NCBI GenBank assembly: GCA_013166775.1
Contig: JABLTJ010000014.1
Location: 84,254-125,360 of the forward strand
Length of the DNA: 41,107 nucleotides
Reading direction: 5' to 3'
Source: Promethearchaeati archaeon
Lineage (GTDB): Archaea > Asgardarchaeota > Heimdallarchaeia > Heimdallarchaeales > Heimdallarchaeaceae
The translations under genes and the position numbers were made by a program. The notes below the pieces were generated by a model that was not told where the DNA came from, ran no database searches, and worked only from the letters and a program-made list of their open reading frames with translations. Positions 33,203 to 41,107 of the stretch are shown piece after piece; within the stretch, counting starts at the first letter, position 1; each line of letters opens with the position of its first letter.

Positions 33203-33703
33203 CTAAGAATCTTCTGATAATGGAATTTTTCTTGCTTTGATCCATTCAGGAATTACCTCGATAAGTACTCGAGTTTTTACTTCCTCCATAACAAATTTGA
33301 ATACTTTTTCTCTAGTTTTTTTATCTAAGAAGTATTTAAGGAAAATTATCATTAGAATTTCCTCAAATTCTTCAAATTCGTTCTTTCTTCTAATCAATGC
33401 TTTTCCACCAAAACTGATATATGGAATTTCATTTTCAGAGTAATCCGGATATTGGGATGGATCTGTAACAGAGATTCCTATTTTATCATTTCCTTTTTCA
33501 ATTGACTTAGTTTTAGCCAAATAATCATCTGATTGAAAGAAATATCTTCCTCTATGAAAAATCCCCCAAACTGGGCACATGTGAGGAATTCCGCTATAAG
33601 GTGAAACAAATGCAATCGTAGTAATATTTTCTCTTTTGTTAATATACTCAATTATCTCTTCATCTTCTAAGTCAGGTTTGTTAAACGAAAAATTTTCAGA
33701 CAT
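33203..33703 (-). CDS. pyridoxamine 5'-phosphate oxidase-like flavin-binding protein
   Basis: This 166-aa split-barrel protein reads NITTIAFVSPYSGIPHMCPVWGIFHRGRYFFQS..KTKSIEKGNDKIGISVTD, the opening of the PNPOx-like FMN/F420 family, with a later EIPYISFGGKALI strand. The tail (EEFEEILMIIFLKYFL) is helical. The cofactor (FMN, F420 or haem) and substrate cannot be told. It is 20 nt downstream of the HTH regulator gene and probably in its operon. Confidence 0.8.
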   Translation of the reverse strand: MSENFSFNKPDLEDEEIIEYINKRENITTIAFVSPYSGIPHMCPVWGIFHRGRYFFQSDDYLAKTKSIEKGNDKIGISVTDPSQYPDYSENEIPYISFGGKALIRRKNEFEEFEEILMIIFLKYFLDKKTREKVFKFVMEEVKTRVLIEVIPEWIKARKIPLSEDS

Positions 33704-33723
33704 TTTTAATCCTCTTTTGATTT

Positions 33724-34404
33724 TTATATTTCTTCTATATTCTCTTGGAGAACACTGAATAAATCTCCTAGTTGATTTACATGTTCAGGATGAATTGAAA
33801 CAATATTCTTAAGAAATTCAAATAATAGACTCAAATTCAGATTCTCCTTTTCTATTATTTCTTCATGATCAATTAACCACTTACCAAGAATTTGGTAGTT
33901 TTCTTTCTTTTTGTCACTGTATTGCTTTCCTATATCTGTAAGATTTTTTGGAACTTTAATACTAGCAAACTTAGCTAATTTTTCAAACTCTTTAAATTGC
34001 AGTTTATAATTCTCACATTCTTCATCAATGTTGTATAAAATTAAATGACGGGAAATTCTTCCATAGTACTTTGTTTTATTACGTCCATGAGGTCCTTCAT
34101 TTAATGTAACGACAACCTTAATCAAACCTAAATCGGATAGGATATCCAAATGAAAATATAAAGCAGTAATATTAGGAGTTTTATCGTATGATTTTTTAAG
34201 CTGATCTCTAATCTCTCTCACGTTTAGTGCATAGCGATTATTAAACTTACCATCAGGTGATTTTTCCTTAATCCCTTCTTTCAATAATTTTACAATTTGT
34301 CTTCTAATAGGATGAGAAAAGTATTTCTCTTTGGGAAGCTCTTTGAAAATAAAGGAAGGAATATCTTTCCGATAATCAAAGAGAATTTGTCTGTTTTTTA
34401 CCAT
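33724..34404 (-). CDS. winged-helix transcription regulator (ArsR-like)
   Basis: This 226-aa protein has a winged helix in its first half: HPIRRQIVKLLKEG (31-44), VREIRDQLKK (63-72), TALYFHLDILSDLGLIKVV, then the wing GPHGRNKTKYYGRIS. The C-terminal half is helical and could be a sensor or dimer domain. It lies directly upstream of the PNPOx-like gene in the same direction and probably regulates that operon. Confidence 0.8.
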   Translation of the reverse strand: MVKNRQILFDYRKDIPSFIFKELPKEKYFSHPIRRQIVKLLKEGIKEKSPDGKFNNRYALNVREIRDQLKKSYDKTPNITALYFHLDILSDLGLIKVVVTLNEGPHGRNKTKYYGRISRHLILYNIDEECENYKLQFKEFEKLAKFASIKVPKNLTDIGKQYSDKKKENYQILGKWLIDHEEIIEKENLNLSLLFEFLKNIVSIHPEHVNQLGDLFSVLQENIEEI

Positions 34405-34441
34405 TGGTTTTCATGCCTTATGGAATGAGTTGTTTTTGGAC

Positions 34442-35266
34442 TTATTTGATTAGATTTTGGAAAGCTTGGGATATCATATTTTTAGGTTCTGAAGTATCTC
34501 CAACAATGTTTATTCTTTTTATATCTATCTCCCCAAGTCCTCTTTTTGCAGCTTCTTGAAGAATTGGCATTTCTGTTGGCTCAAAACCAACCAAATAAGC
34601 TCCTACAGCTTCAACAGCAAACGCATCCTTTCCAACAACAAGAATCTTTGGAGATGTTGTGGTCCTCTCAGTCTCTCTTCCTAAATATACTTGAGTTCCA
34701 TCAAGAATTGCTAAATCAATACCACCTATTGCTTCATACATGTCTAAAAGTGCATTGGGTAGTTTTTTGTGGAATCGGAATTTCTTTGTGTCAGGGATTA
34801 AACCAAGTAAATTCTTAATAATAGAACCCATATTCATCATATCCTCATCACCTGTATTCTCGTATCGTCTTGGTACATGAGTACTAATGAATACATTTGG
34901 TTTGAAAAGAACATGCGACAAAGGATTGACTTCTCCAGCTACATTAACATCTCTAGTGATCTCATCATTTGAAAGATTAAAAGGTGTAATTCGATTATTG
35001 TAACAAGCTTCCCAAATTTTCAAGCGATCAAGCCCTAGACCTGCACCACTATCTGATTCTACTACTTTGATATCTAATGCTTTGTTAAAAGATTTGATAA
35101 TAGAATTCAGAGTTTTAACAGTTGTACAAATTTTAGTTTCTGTATTGTAAATACCTACTTTGATAGTGAGGTTTTTATCAGGTAAGTTAAGGTCATTAAT
35201 TCCTCCTATAATGTTAAGAGCTTCAGAGTATGAGTCAATATCTACAATTGCAACAGTTGGTTTCAT
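34442..35266 (-). CDS. DUF362 family protein
   Basis: This 274-aa protein has DUF362 hallmarks: an N-terminal alternating alpha/beta half with KVGIYN and VVESDSG, FKPNVFISTHVPR, SIIKNLLGLIPDTKKFRFHK, and LAILDGTQVYLGRE, followed by VVGKDAFAVEAVGAYLVGF. The family is often linked to Fe-S proteins, but no ferredoxin cysteines are present here. ATG 35266 is the start, since GGAG lies at about 8 nt; the in-frame TTG at 35281 overlaps that site. The function of the family is unknown. Confidence 0.8.
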   Translation of the reverse strand: MKPTVAIVDIDSYSEALNIIGGINDLNLPDKNLTIKVGIYNTETKICTTVKTLNSIIKSFNKALDIKVVESDSGAGLGLDRLKIWEACYNNRITPFNLSNDEITRDVNVAGEVNPLSHVLFKPNVFISTHVPRRYENTGDEDMMNMGSIIKNLLGLIPDTKKFRFHKKLPNALLDMYEAIGGIDLAILDGTQVYLGRETERTTTSPKILVVGKDAFAVEAVGAYLVGFEPTEMPILQEAAKRGLGEIDIKRINIVGDTSEPKNMISQAFQNLIK

Positions 35267-35440
35267 TAAATTAATCTCCAAGTGGTCTATTGTGAAATTT
35301 TACTTTTCAAGTTATAATTGAAACGTCAAACACTTAAAAGAGTTTTGTTTACTGAGGTAGAAAGAAGTTTCCTTTGTCTATTGATTTTTGTCGAATTTTT
35401 TTACCTAGTTTATAAAGCAATTTACTCTATTCATGGTTAG

Positions 35441-36607
35441 GTGAATATAAACATGGCGTCTACATCCACTGCGAAAAGTTCTGTAGCAAACAAAATCGAT
35501 CAGATTGATTTCCTTGCAGAATGTGTGAATATAGCAATAGGAGAAGAAACAGGTTCTCCTTATTTGATCAAATTAGCAAAGGAAAAGGGGATAAACAAAG
35601 GTGACATCAACGATTGGGTTGATTTAGCAGAAAAACTAGGACCAACAGATCCAAGCGTTTTCAGAGAATTTCCCGTGAATTATACAACAACTAAATGGGC
35701 ACACGAGTTTTATGCAAAAACTCCTGGAGCTGAACTACAAGTAGCTGAAACAGGAGGAACAACCGGTCTACCAAAGAAGAACATTCTCTTGGCAAATACC
35801 ACTAGAATAGATTTCGATGATATGGACTACTTTGATTTAGAAACAGATACTTTCAATGTACTTGTAAAACTCTGTTTAGATAATATCAAAGATTTCGGAA
35901 TCCCAAAAGATCTTACATATCTTGCAACTGTTCCTTCAGGACCTCATACTATCGGAAAATGGACTCTCAAGTCATTTGAGAGAGATATAGCTAAATCAGT
36001 TTTCATGATTGATTTAGATCCTCGATTCGTCAAAGTAGCTATGATGACTGATCCCAAAATTGGTGGTCTTTACATGAAGCATATGCAAGATCAAGTTCAG
36101 CATTTGGTCAAGCAAGAGTTCCCCTTTATACAAGGATTATTCATTACTGGAGTCCTAATTGAAAAGATGTTTCCACTCCTTCAGAATCTTAGAGAAAAAG
36201 GTAATCTTCAAGCGATAGTACATGGAGGAACACCTTTATCCAATGAGACACTTAAAGTCCTAACTGAAGACATGGGGCTCCCAGTTTGCGGATTTTATGG
36301 CCAAAGCTTATTTGGTACAGCTTTCCAATCTCCAGATTTCGAAGGTTATCATATCGACTACTATCCTCATCCTCGTATGAATATGTTTGTTGTAGAAAAT
36401 CCTGCTGACATAACTTCCAGGGTCAACTATGGTGAACAAGGAACAGTTGTTTCTCAAAGGATTAGTCCTGAGACAGTTATTCCAGCTTTAGTTCAAACTG
36501 GTGATATTGCTACTTTAATCAAACCTAAAGGAAAATTCGACTATTGTGACGGAGTTAGAGACCCTCATAGAGATCTTTCTCAAGGTCAACAAATGGGTGT
36601 CTACTAA
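35441..36607 (+). CDS. AMP-binding (PaaK-like) acyl-CoA ligase, lacking the C-terminal subdomain
   Basis: This 388-aa protein has the AMP-binding P-loop ETGGTTGLPKK (103-113), VHGGTPLSNETL, GFYGQSLFGTAF (284-294), and TGD (353-355). It ends about 30 residues after TGD, so the usual C-terminal lid domain with the catalytic Lys is missing. It probably adenylates a carboxylate or has lost ligase activity; a partner protein may supply the lid. GTG 35441 is 28 nt from a TATA-like tttataaa; ATG 35453 with AGGTGA upstream is the alternative start. A hairpin plus T-tract follows the stop. Confidence 0.72.
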   Translation: MNINMASTSTAKSSVANKIDQIDFLAECVNIAIGEETGSPYLIKLAKEKGINKGDINDWVDLAEKLGPTDPSVFREFPVNYTTTKWAHEFYAKTPGAELQVAETGGTTGLPKKNILLANTTRIDFDDMDYFDLETDTFNVLVKLCLDNIKDFGIPKDLTYLATVPSGPHTIGKWTLKSFERDIAKSVFMIDLDPRFVKVAMMTDPKIGGLYMKHMQDQVQHLVKQEFPFIQGLFITGVLIEKMFPLLQNLREKGNLQAIVHGGTPLSNETLKVLTEDMGLPVCGFYGQSLFGTAFQSPDFEGYHIDYYPHPRMNMFVVENPADITSRVNYGEQGTVVSQRISPETVIPALVQTGDIATLIKPKGKFDYCDGVRDPHRDLSQGQQMGVY

Positions 36608-36617
36608 AAAATACTTT

Positions 36618-36650
36618 AATCAACTGGGAGGTTGATTTTTCTTTCTTTTC
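36618..36650 (+). terminator. hairpin plus T-tract after the AMP-binding gene (element copy 1)
   Basis: AATCAAC-TGGGAG-GTTGATT forms a 7-bp stem with a 6-nt loop and is followed by ttttctttcttttcttt. It begins 11 nt after the stop codon at 36607 and lies between convergent genes. The same structure recurs at 38793 and 39817. Confidence 0.6.
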
Positions 36651-36666
36651 TTTAATAAAATTCAGC

Positions 36667-37677
36667 TTATTCTAACAAAACTTCAATTTCTGGGATTCTT
36701 ATCTGTGTTCTCTCTACTAAAAATTCGTACAAATTCTCTATCCAAAATCTAAAGGAATTCAATCTTTTCTTATATTCTTCACTATCTTCCTCTAGTTTTT
36801 CAATTGAAATTACACAAAAGAAAAGAAGTTGAATTGCAGATAGAACCTCATAGAAAGATAATTCACCTATTGGTTCTCCTGATATTTCTTCATAATATTC
36901 TAAGAACAAATTTCCAAGTTTCCCTTGCTTTTCCATATTAAAAATGCAAAATGCATTTGCTATATCCATGCGAATATCTGACACATTAGGGTAGCTCCAA
37001 TCAACAAGAAACAAAGAATCATCCTCTGCTACAATAACATTAGCAAAATGAAAATCTCTATGATTCAATCCCAATCGTTTAGCAGGATAATTCTCTCTCT
37101 GTTTTTTGAGCCAATCAAGTGTAGATTTGTATAGAGTAAATCCATGTTTTCTCCAATCAGCGATATATTCGGTGATATATACATCAAATGAGAAAAATGG
37201 ATTATCTAAGTTTTTTGGTGCTTTATCTATTATTATTTTCTTCCAATCTATCTGATGAAGTTTAACTAATAATTCTGCAAATCTCTTCATCCAATTTTCT
37301 TGCTGATCTGGTGTAGTATTTATTACTTTAGTGTAAAACATTTTACTTTCAATATATTCCATCATTAAGAATGGTCCACCTAAAATCGATTTATCTTCCT
37401 CATAAAGTATGACTCTAGGAACTGGAAAACCTTCTTTGTAAAGTCTGTCCATTACAGTAAATTCATTCTTTACACCATAACTATCACAGTTTTCGGGAAA
37501 CATTCTCAAAACGAATTTGTTTGCAATTGTTTTTTTATCAACAGTAGAAAGCTCAGTGAAAGAATATTTCTCTGTCTCAAAACCTAAATTGAGTTTCTCA
37601 AGATTCTCAATAGTGATATTGTTATTACCTCTCTTCTCTGAGAGATATTTCTGTAATTTGCTAACTAATTCATTCAT
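36667..37677 (-). CDS. aminoglycoside phosphotransferase (APH) family kinase
   Basis: This 336-aa kinase-fold protein has the APH catalytic loop NHRDFHFANV (205-214; catalytic Asp208, Asn213) and the metal-binding Asp226 in LVDWSYP (DFG-like), with GPFLMMEYIE at the hinge. The ATP-binding Lys is in the NKFVLRMFPE strand region. Family members phosphorylate small hydroxylated substrates (aminoglycosides, choline, homoserine, sugars), so the substrate here cannot be told. ATG 37677 starts the gene; it is divergent in no direction and is followed by the convergent AMP-binding gene. Confidence 0.85.
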   Translation of the reverse strand: MNELVSKLQKYLSEKRGNNNITIENLEKLNLGFETEKYSFTELSTVDKKTIANKFVLRMFPENCDSYGVKNEFTVMDRLYKEGFPVPRVILYEEDKSILGGPFLMMEYIESKMFYTKVINTTPDQQENWMKRFAELLVKLHQIDWKKIIIDKAPKNLDNPFFSFDVYITEYIADWRKHGFTLYKSTLDWLKKQRENYPAKRLGLNHRDFHFANVIVAEDDSLFLVDWSYPNVSDIRMDIANAFCIFNMEKQGKLGNLFLEYYEEISGEPIGELSFYEVLSAIQLLFFCVISIEKLEEDSEEYKKRLNSFRFWIENLYEFLVERTQIRIPEIEVLLE

Positions 37678-37817
37678 TATTTACAATTGAGTACTTAACT
37701 GAATCGAATTAAATATCTTTCGCGATTTAACTGGTAATCAATAAATTAAGTTATATGACCAACGATCAAAAAACGTTTAATGTACCATTATTCAGGGTCT
37801 AATTTGTCCATTCAAAG

Positions 37818-38651
37818 TTATTCTGGAGGTCCTTGTTCGATTCTCTTTTGAATTTCCTTCAAAGAACATCGCTCTGACCAGAAAGCTTCTAATAACCAAT
37901 TAACACCCAAGTCCATGAATTCATGGATATAGGAATCGTGCTCTTTATCTCCAACAGTAAATATGCTTTTTACAAGATCAAATGATTCCAGTGATTCTCT
38001 ATACTTTCTAATATAACTCATAATTTCTTGATAATCTTGAGGATATATTGAGGGATCAGATCCAGCTTTCAATGGAAAAATTCCGTCGTATTTCGCAGCC
38101 CGTCGAAATGGTTTTTTGTTTGGCCAATTACCTCCGACCCAGATTTTTATATTACCTGCAGGTTTAAATGTAACTGGTTCTTTTATTTTGAAGTGTTTTC
38201 CATCATAAGTAAAGGATTTTCCAGACCACAAACCTTTTAGAATCTCTAAAGATTCATCAAGCAGCTCTCCCCTAATCTTAGGGTCCACCTCTTCACCTAG
38301 AACTTTTAATTCTGCTGTACCTCCTAATCCTACACCAAGAATAAATCTTCCATTAGAAAGTCTATCTATTGTAATTGCTTGTCTTGCTATTACCATTGGC
38401 CTTCTTCGTGCTAATGGTGTTACTGTTGTACCAAGAGTGAGTTTATTCGTTTGAGTAGCTATTGCAGACAATATATTCCATGAATCTAAGACGTCCTCAT
38501 CTGGTGCCCACGGTAGAAAAACGTGATCCCATAAAAAGAATCCTTCCCATCCACATTCTTCCCCAGTCTTAGCTAACTTGATGTAATCTTGTGGATTACT
38601 TGTAATTCCATGGTTAGCAATATATATGCCAAATTTTACATTGTTACTCAT
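37818..38651 (-). CDS. luciferase-like (LLM) F420- or FMN-dependent oxidoreductase
   Basis: This 277-aa TIM-barrel protein has the LLM pattern: KFGIYIANHG, GWEGFFLWDHVFLPW, LTLGTTVTPLARRRP, IDRLSNGRFILGVGLGG, and ILKGLWSGKSFTYDGKHF. The length is typical of single-domain members; F420 is the likely cofactor in an archaeon, by family knowledge. ATG 38651 is chosen over the in-frame TTG at 38672 because a TATA-like aaataatt lies 25 nt upstream of it. The substrate is unknown. Confidence 0.85.
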   Translation of the reverse strand: MSNNVKFGIYIANHGITSNPQDYIKLAKTGEECGWEGFFLWDHVFLPWAPDEDVLDSWNILSAIATQTNKLTLGTTVTPLARRRPMVIARQAITIDRLSNGRFILGVGLGGTAELKVLGEEVDPKIRGELLDESLEILKGLWSGKSFTYDGKHFKIKEPVTFKPAGNIKIWVGGNWPNKKPFRRAAKYDGIFPLKAGSDPSIYPQDYQEIMSYIRKYRESLESFDLVKSIFTVGDKEHDSYIHEFMDLGVNWLLEAFWSERCSLKEIQKRIEQGPPE

Positions 38652-38792
38652 CTTATCACTTTGAATAACCAATTATTTCGCTTTAAAAAGCTGTTTCCAT
38701 TCGAAACATGTGTAGGTTAATGATTTATTTGAAACCCATCTATAACATTAAAACTAACTCAGTTCTTAAAAAATATTCTACTAAAATACTTT

Positions 38793-38825
38793 AATCAACA
38801 GAGAGGTTGATTTTTCTTTCTTTTA
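38793..38825. repeat. hairpin plus T-tract element, copy 2
   Basis: AATCAAC-AGAGAG-GTTGATT with the T-rich tail is near-identical to copy 1. The similarity extends upstream (ctactaaaatacttt here, ctactaaaaaatacttt in copy 1). It lies between two minus-strand genes, so the T-tract does not follow any + strand gene seen here. Confidence 0.7.
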
Positions 38826-39683
38826 TATTTTCTTTATTAAATCATCTATCATTCTTATAAATTCTCTTACTCTTGGTTTACTTCTCATATATTTATAATC
38901 TGGAACATTAACTAAATGACAGTTCTTAATATGATTATTCACTTTTTCTGCTTCTTCCATTGTGTGATATTTATCAGCATCGGTTGAAAAAATAAAAACA
39001 GGACAATTGATGTTTTTGTAATCATCTGAAGGATTCCATTTTCTAATTTTAGAACATTTTTTCCATCTTTTTACATTAATTTTCATTATTCTCTCTAAGT
39101 ATACTTTTCTTTGATAATCTTCCAATACTTTGTTCTTAATATATTTTCTAGCAAGGAATATTCCTACTTTCTCAAAAAGAAAATCAGGTAGAATGAAGGC
39201 TAATTTAAATGCTATTTCAGGATAAGTAAGATCTATTGAAGGTCCAACAATAAAGCATCCTCTAGGATGTATCCATCCTTGTCCTACACAATGTGCAACA
39301 TAAAACGTCCCTAAACTTGTACCAAAGAGAATAACATTCTCCTCTTTGATTTGAAGATAATTAATTACTTCCACAATGTCTAAAGAAATTCTTCGAACAC
39401 TACATGCTTTGTTTTTTTCTAAATTAACTGTTGGCTTTTCTCTTGAATCTATAACAACAAGATTATATTCTTTGCATAATTCATCCCAGAAATCTGACCA
39501 TGAATAGATGCCCGGTCCTAAACCTTGTATGAAGAAGATTGTAGGCTTATCGCAATGTTCTTGTTTGATTGAATAGAAACAATAAATCAACTGCTCATCA
39601 GACATAAGAATATATTCTTTTTTCGATTCTCTAACAAAAATTAAATTCTGTTGAAATAGGTCTTCCAATTCAGTTTGATTCAT
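38823..39683 (-). CDS. alpha/beta hydrolase-fold protein, catalytic His replaced by Tyr
   Basis: This 286-aa protein has the fold signals FIQGLGPGIYSW (51-62), nucleophile elbow FGTSLGTF with Ser123, and a late acid in STDADKY. At the position of the conserved catalytic His (usually PxxGHxxxxExP) it reads VPDYKYMRSKP, with Tyr265. No other His fits that place, so it may be inactive or use another residue. It is distinct from the proline-iminopeptidase-like hydrolase upstream on the same strand. The stop lies right after hairpin copy 2. Confidence 0.75.
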   Translation of the reverse strand: MNQTELEDLFQQNLIFVRESKKEYILMSDEQLIYCFYSIKQEHCDKPTIFFIQGLGPGIYSWSDFWDELCKEYNLVVIDSREKPTVNLEKNKACSVRRISLDIVEVINYLQIKEENVILFGTSLGTFYVAHCVGQGWIHPRGCFIVGPSIDLTYPEIAFKLAFILPDFLFEKVGIFLARKYIKNKVLEDYQRKVYLERIMKINVKRWKKCSKIRKWNPSDDYKNINCPVFIFSTDADKYHTMEEAEKVNNHIKNCHLVNVPDYKYMRSKPRVREFIRMIDDLIKKI

Positions 39684-39816
39684 TTCAATTATCTCTAAAT
39701 TACTATCTTAAAAAGTTTAAAAATATATTCCACAATTGACCTTCTTTGTATAGATGGATTTTCCTAACATAAACACTTACCGAAATTACTTTTAGGAATC
39801 CCAGGACAATGGGTTT

Positions 39817-39845
39817 ATCAACTGAGAGGTTGATTTTTCTTTGTT
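39817..39845. repeat. hairpin plus T-tract element, copy 3
   Basis: ATCAAC-TGAGAG-GTTGAT with a ttttctttg tail is the third copy. It sits in the 283-nt gap (39684-39966) between two minus-strand hydrolase genes; nothing else is recognised in that gap besides an A+T-rich promoter for the downstream gene. Confidence 0.65.
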
Positions 39846-39966
39846 TCTTGAGACGTAGTTTTTAGATTGGGATAGAACAAAATAAAACAGGATTAAATTC
39901 CATTTTTTAAAAAAAATTATCAACTCCGGATTATAGAAATTTGTATAATAGATATTAAGGTATGTT

Positions 39967-40980
39967 TCAATTTGCGTAAAGATGTACTTTTTCTATCATA
40001 ACTCTATCAAATTTCTCTTGCTCTTCATAATTTGGTGAATGAGCCGACTCTTCAAACCATATTAACTCCTTCTTAGGTGCCTCTAATTGCTCATAGAATT
40101 CTACTACTAATTCCGAAGGAGAATTATAATCAAACCTTCCAGCAAGGAAAAAAACAGGTACTTTTACTTCCTTTATCCTTCCTATAAAACTTGATTCTTC
40201 AATTAATGACTTCCACATGTGATTTAAAGAAAAAAGTGAGCCAAGCAATAATTTTATGCAATCTAATAGACTGTATTCAGGGCTATTAATATAATATTTC
40301 AGCAACACCCATGAACTTGTTGAGTGATAGTACCAACCTCGGAATTTTGTTAACCATTTTCTTTGCTTTTGTGTATATCTTGAATCCCAAATTTCTTTTT
40401 CTTTTATTCTTTCTAATTGTTTTATCGCTTTTTTGTTATTTTGTTCTCTTGCTGTTCTTAAAACAAATTCATACGATATCCTTTCCCCTTCTGCTAGATG
40501 AACAGCTTGCCCTATTCCTACATAAGCGTAAAAATGTTCAGGATGTCGATGAATAAGTTTTATCCCTAGAGCGCTCCCCCATGAATGTCCTGCAATAAAG
40601 ATCTTTTCTTGGTTGAAACGTTTTTTAAGAAGAAGAACTAGTTCTAGAGCATCAGTAACAAATTGTTCAATTGTCATACTCGTTTTAGGTATTCCAAGTT
40701 TGAAAGACTTTCCTGCACCTCTTTGATCCCAATTGACAATGGTAAATTTCTTTTCAAGATTTTTCTGATAAACATGAGCAAGAGCCATCTCGGTACTTCC
40801 TGGGCCTCCATGGAGAAATAACAAGATAGGATTAGATCTCTTTTGACCTCTGATGAGAATGGATTGCTCTAATCCTCCCAAAATAACTTTTTCTAATGAA
40901 GTTATACTCTCAGGAACTAATTTTCCTTTTGAATCTTTGATTTTTGGTGTTCGTGAATAGAAAATTCTCAATAGAGACAT
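39967..40980 (-). CDS. proline iminopeptidase-like alpha/beta hydrolase (S33 family)
   Basis: This 337-aa protein has HGGPG (57-61), WDQRGAGKS (84-92), nucleophile Ser133 in AGHSWGSALG, acid Asp284 in GRFDYNSP, and His314 in ESAHSP. HGGPG with WDQRGxGxS marks the S33 prolyl aminopeptidase/tricorn-interacting-factor group, although general esterases share it. The cap domain (about 160-260) is helical and large. A TATA-like tatttataac box (40998-41007) is about 23 nt before the ATG. Confidence 0.82.
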   Translation of the reverse strand: MSLLRIFYSRTPKIKDSKGKLVPESITSLEKVILGGLEQSILIRGQKRSNPILLFLHGGPGSTEMALAHVYQKNLEKKFTIVNWDQRGAGKSFKLGIPKTSMTIEQFVTDALELVLLLKKRFNQEKIFIAGHSWGSALGIKLIHRHPEHFYAYVGIGQAVHLAEGERISYEFVLRTAREQNNKKAIKQLERIKEKEIWDSRYTQKQRKWLTKFRGWYYHSTSSWVLLKYYINSPEYSLLDCIKLLLGSLFSLNHMWKSLIEESSFIGRIKEVKVPVFFLAGRFDYNSPSELVVEFYEQLEAPKKELIWFEESAHSPNYEEQEKFDRVMIEKVHLYAN

Positions 40981-40997
40981 GAGTGGATTATATAATT

Positions 40998-41007
40998 GTT
41001 ATAAATA
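40998..41007 (-). promoter_or_regulatory. TATA-like box of the S33 hydrolase gene
   Basis: On the minus strand TATTTATAAC lies about 23 nt before the ATG at 40980. The remaining bases to 41107 hold nothing I can recognise. Confidence 0.45.
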
Positions 41008-41107
41008 AATTTTATCTTTTAAAATAGACTTCTTCTAAAAAGGAAAATTCTAGCAAGGTAGATTAAGTTATTTTCTAAAATACAAGCTCAAGAACTTGTT
41101 TCTCATT

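Overview
The window is AT-rich (about two thirds A+T by eye) and looks archaeal, most likely from an Asgard-type archaeon. Many genes begin at or within a few bases of the expected transcription start, about 25 nt downstream of a TATA-like box, and often use GTG or TTG (leaderless mRNAs). The gene set includes an ADP-forming acyl-CoA synthetase alpha subunit, a geranylgeranyl-reductase-family flavoprotein, beta-helix surface proteins and an F420-type LLM oxidoreductase. Eukaryote-like signalling parts are also present: an Arf/Ras-type GTPase fused to a sensor-like domain, a longin-like protein with a possible DENN module, and a double-GNAT protein resembling N-myristoyltransferase. The lineage call is inference from gene content; there is no rRNA or tRNA gene in the window.

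Layout. 1-4.6 kb: the 5' part of IMP dehydrogenase, divergent from a DegV lipid-binding protein, then a three-gene operon of a 2-hydroxyacyl-CoA-dehydratase-type activase and two DUF2229/HgdB-like partners. 4.7-8.3 kb (minus strand): two small membrane proteins, the NMT-like double GNAT protein, a truncated beta-helix surface protein and an SDR-type L-threonine 3-dehydrogenase. 8.5-11.7 kb: the GTPase, the acyl-CoA synthetase alpha subunit, a small helical protein and a GNAT acetyltransferase. 11.7-14.3 kb (minus): three small membrane proteins, the longin/DENN-like protein, a zinc-ribbon membrane protein and a tiny coiled-coil ORF coupled to it. 14.3-17.4 kb: two tandem paralogous multi-pass membrane proteins and a radical SAM/SPASM enzyme. 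17.4-20 kb (minus): an AbrB-winged-helix regulator with no canonical start codon, an M50-like membrane protein with HQLFH in place of HExxH, and an unknown helical protein. 20-23.2 kb: a perfect 100-bp tandem duplication carrying promoter-like boxes, an intact beta-helix protein and a second, frameshifted beta-helix gene. 23.2-27.3 kb: a double GNAT protein, small membrane proteins, an alpha/beta hydrolase and a 7-TM protein with a cytosolic longin/roadblock-like domain. 27.3-35.3 kb: a Ca2+-type P-ATPase, the geranylgeranyl reductase, a secreted beta-propeller protein, a PNPOx-like protein with its HTH regulator, and a DUF362 protein. 35.4-41 kb: a short AMP-binding (PaaK-like) protein, an APH-type kinase, the LLM oxidoreductase and two alpha/beta hydrolases, with three copies of a small hairpin-plus-T-tract element between them.

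The most notable signals are (i) the NMT-like protein, (ii) the longin/DENN-like protein lying near a GTPase with a sensor-like tail and a 7-TM longin-like receptor, (iii) the exact 100-bp promoter-bearing duplication before a beta-helix surface gene followed by a frameshifted paralog, (iv) the regulator gene that seems to start at a non-canonical codon, and (v) the three-copy hairpin element. No intergenic stretch exceeds 300 bases. No tRNA, rRNA, CRISPR array or transposase was seen.
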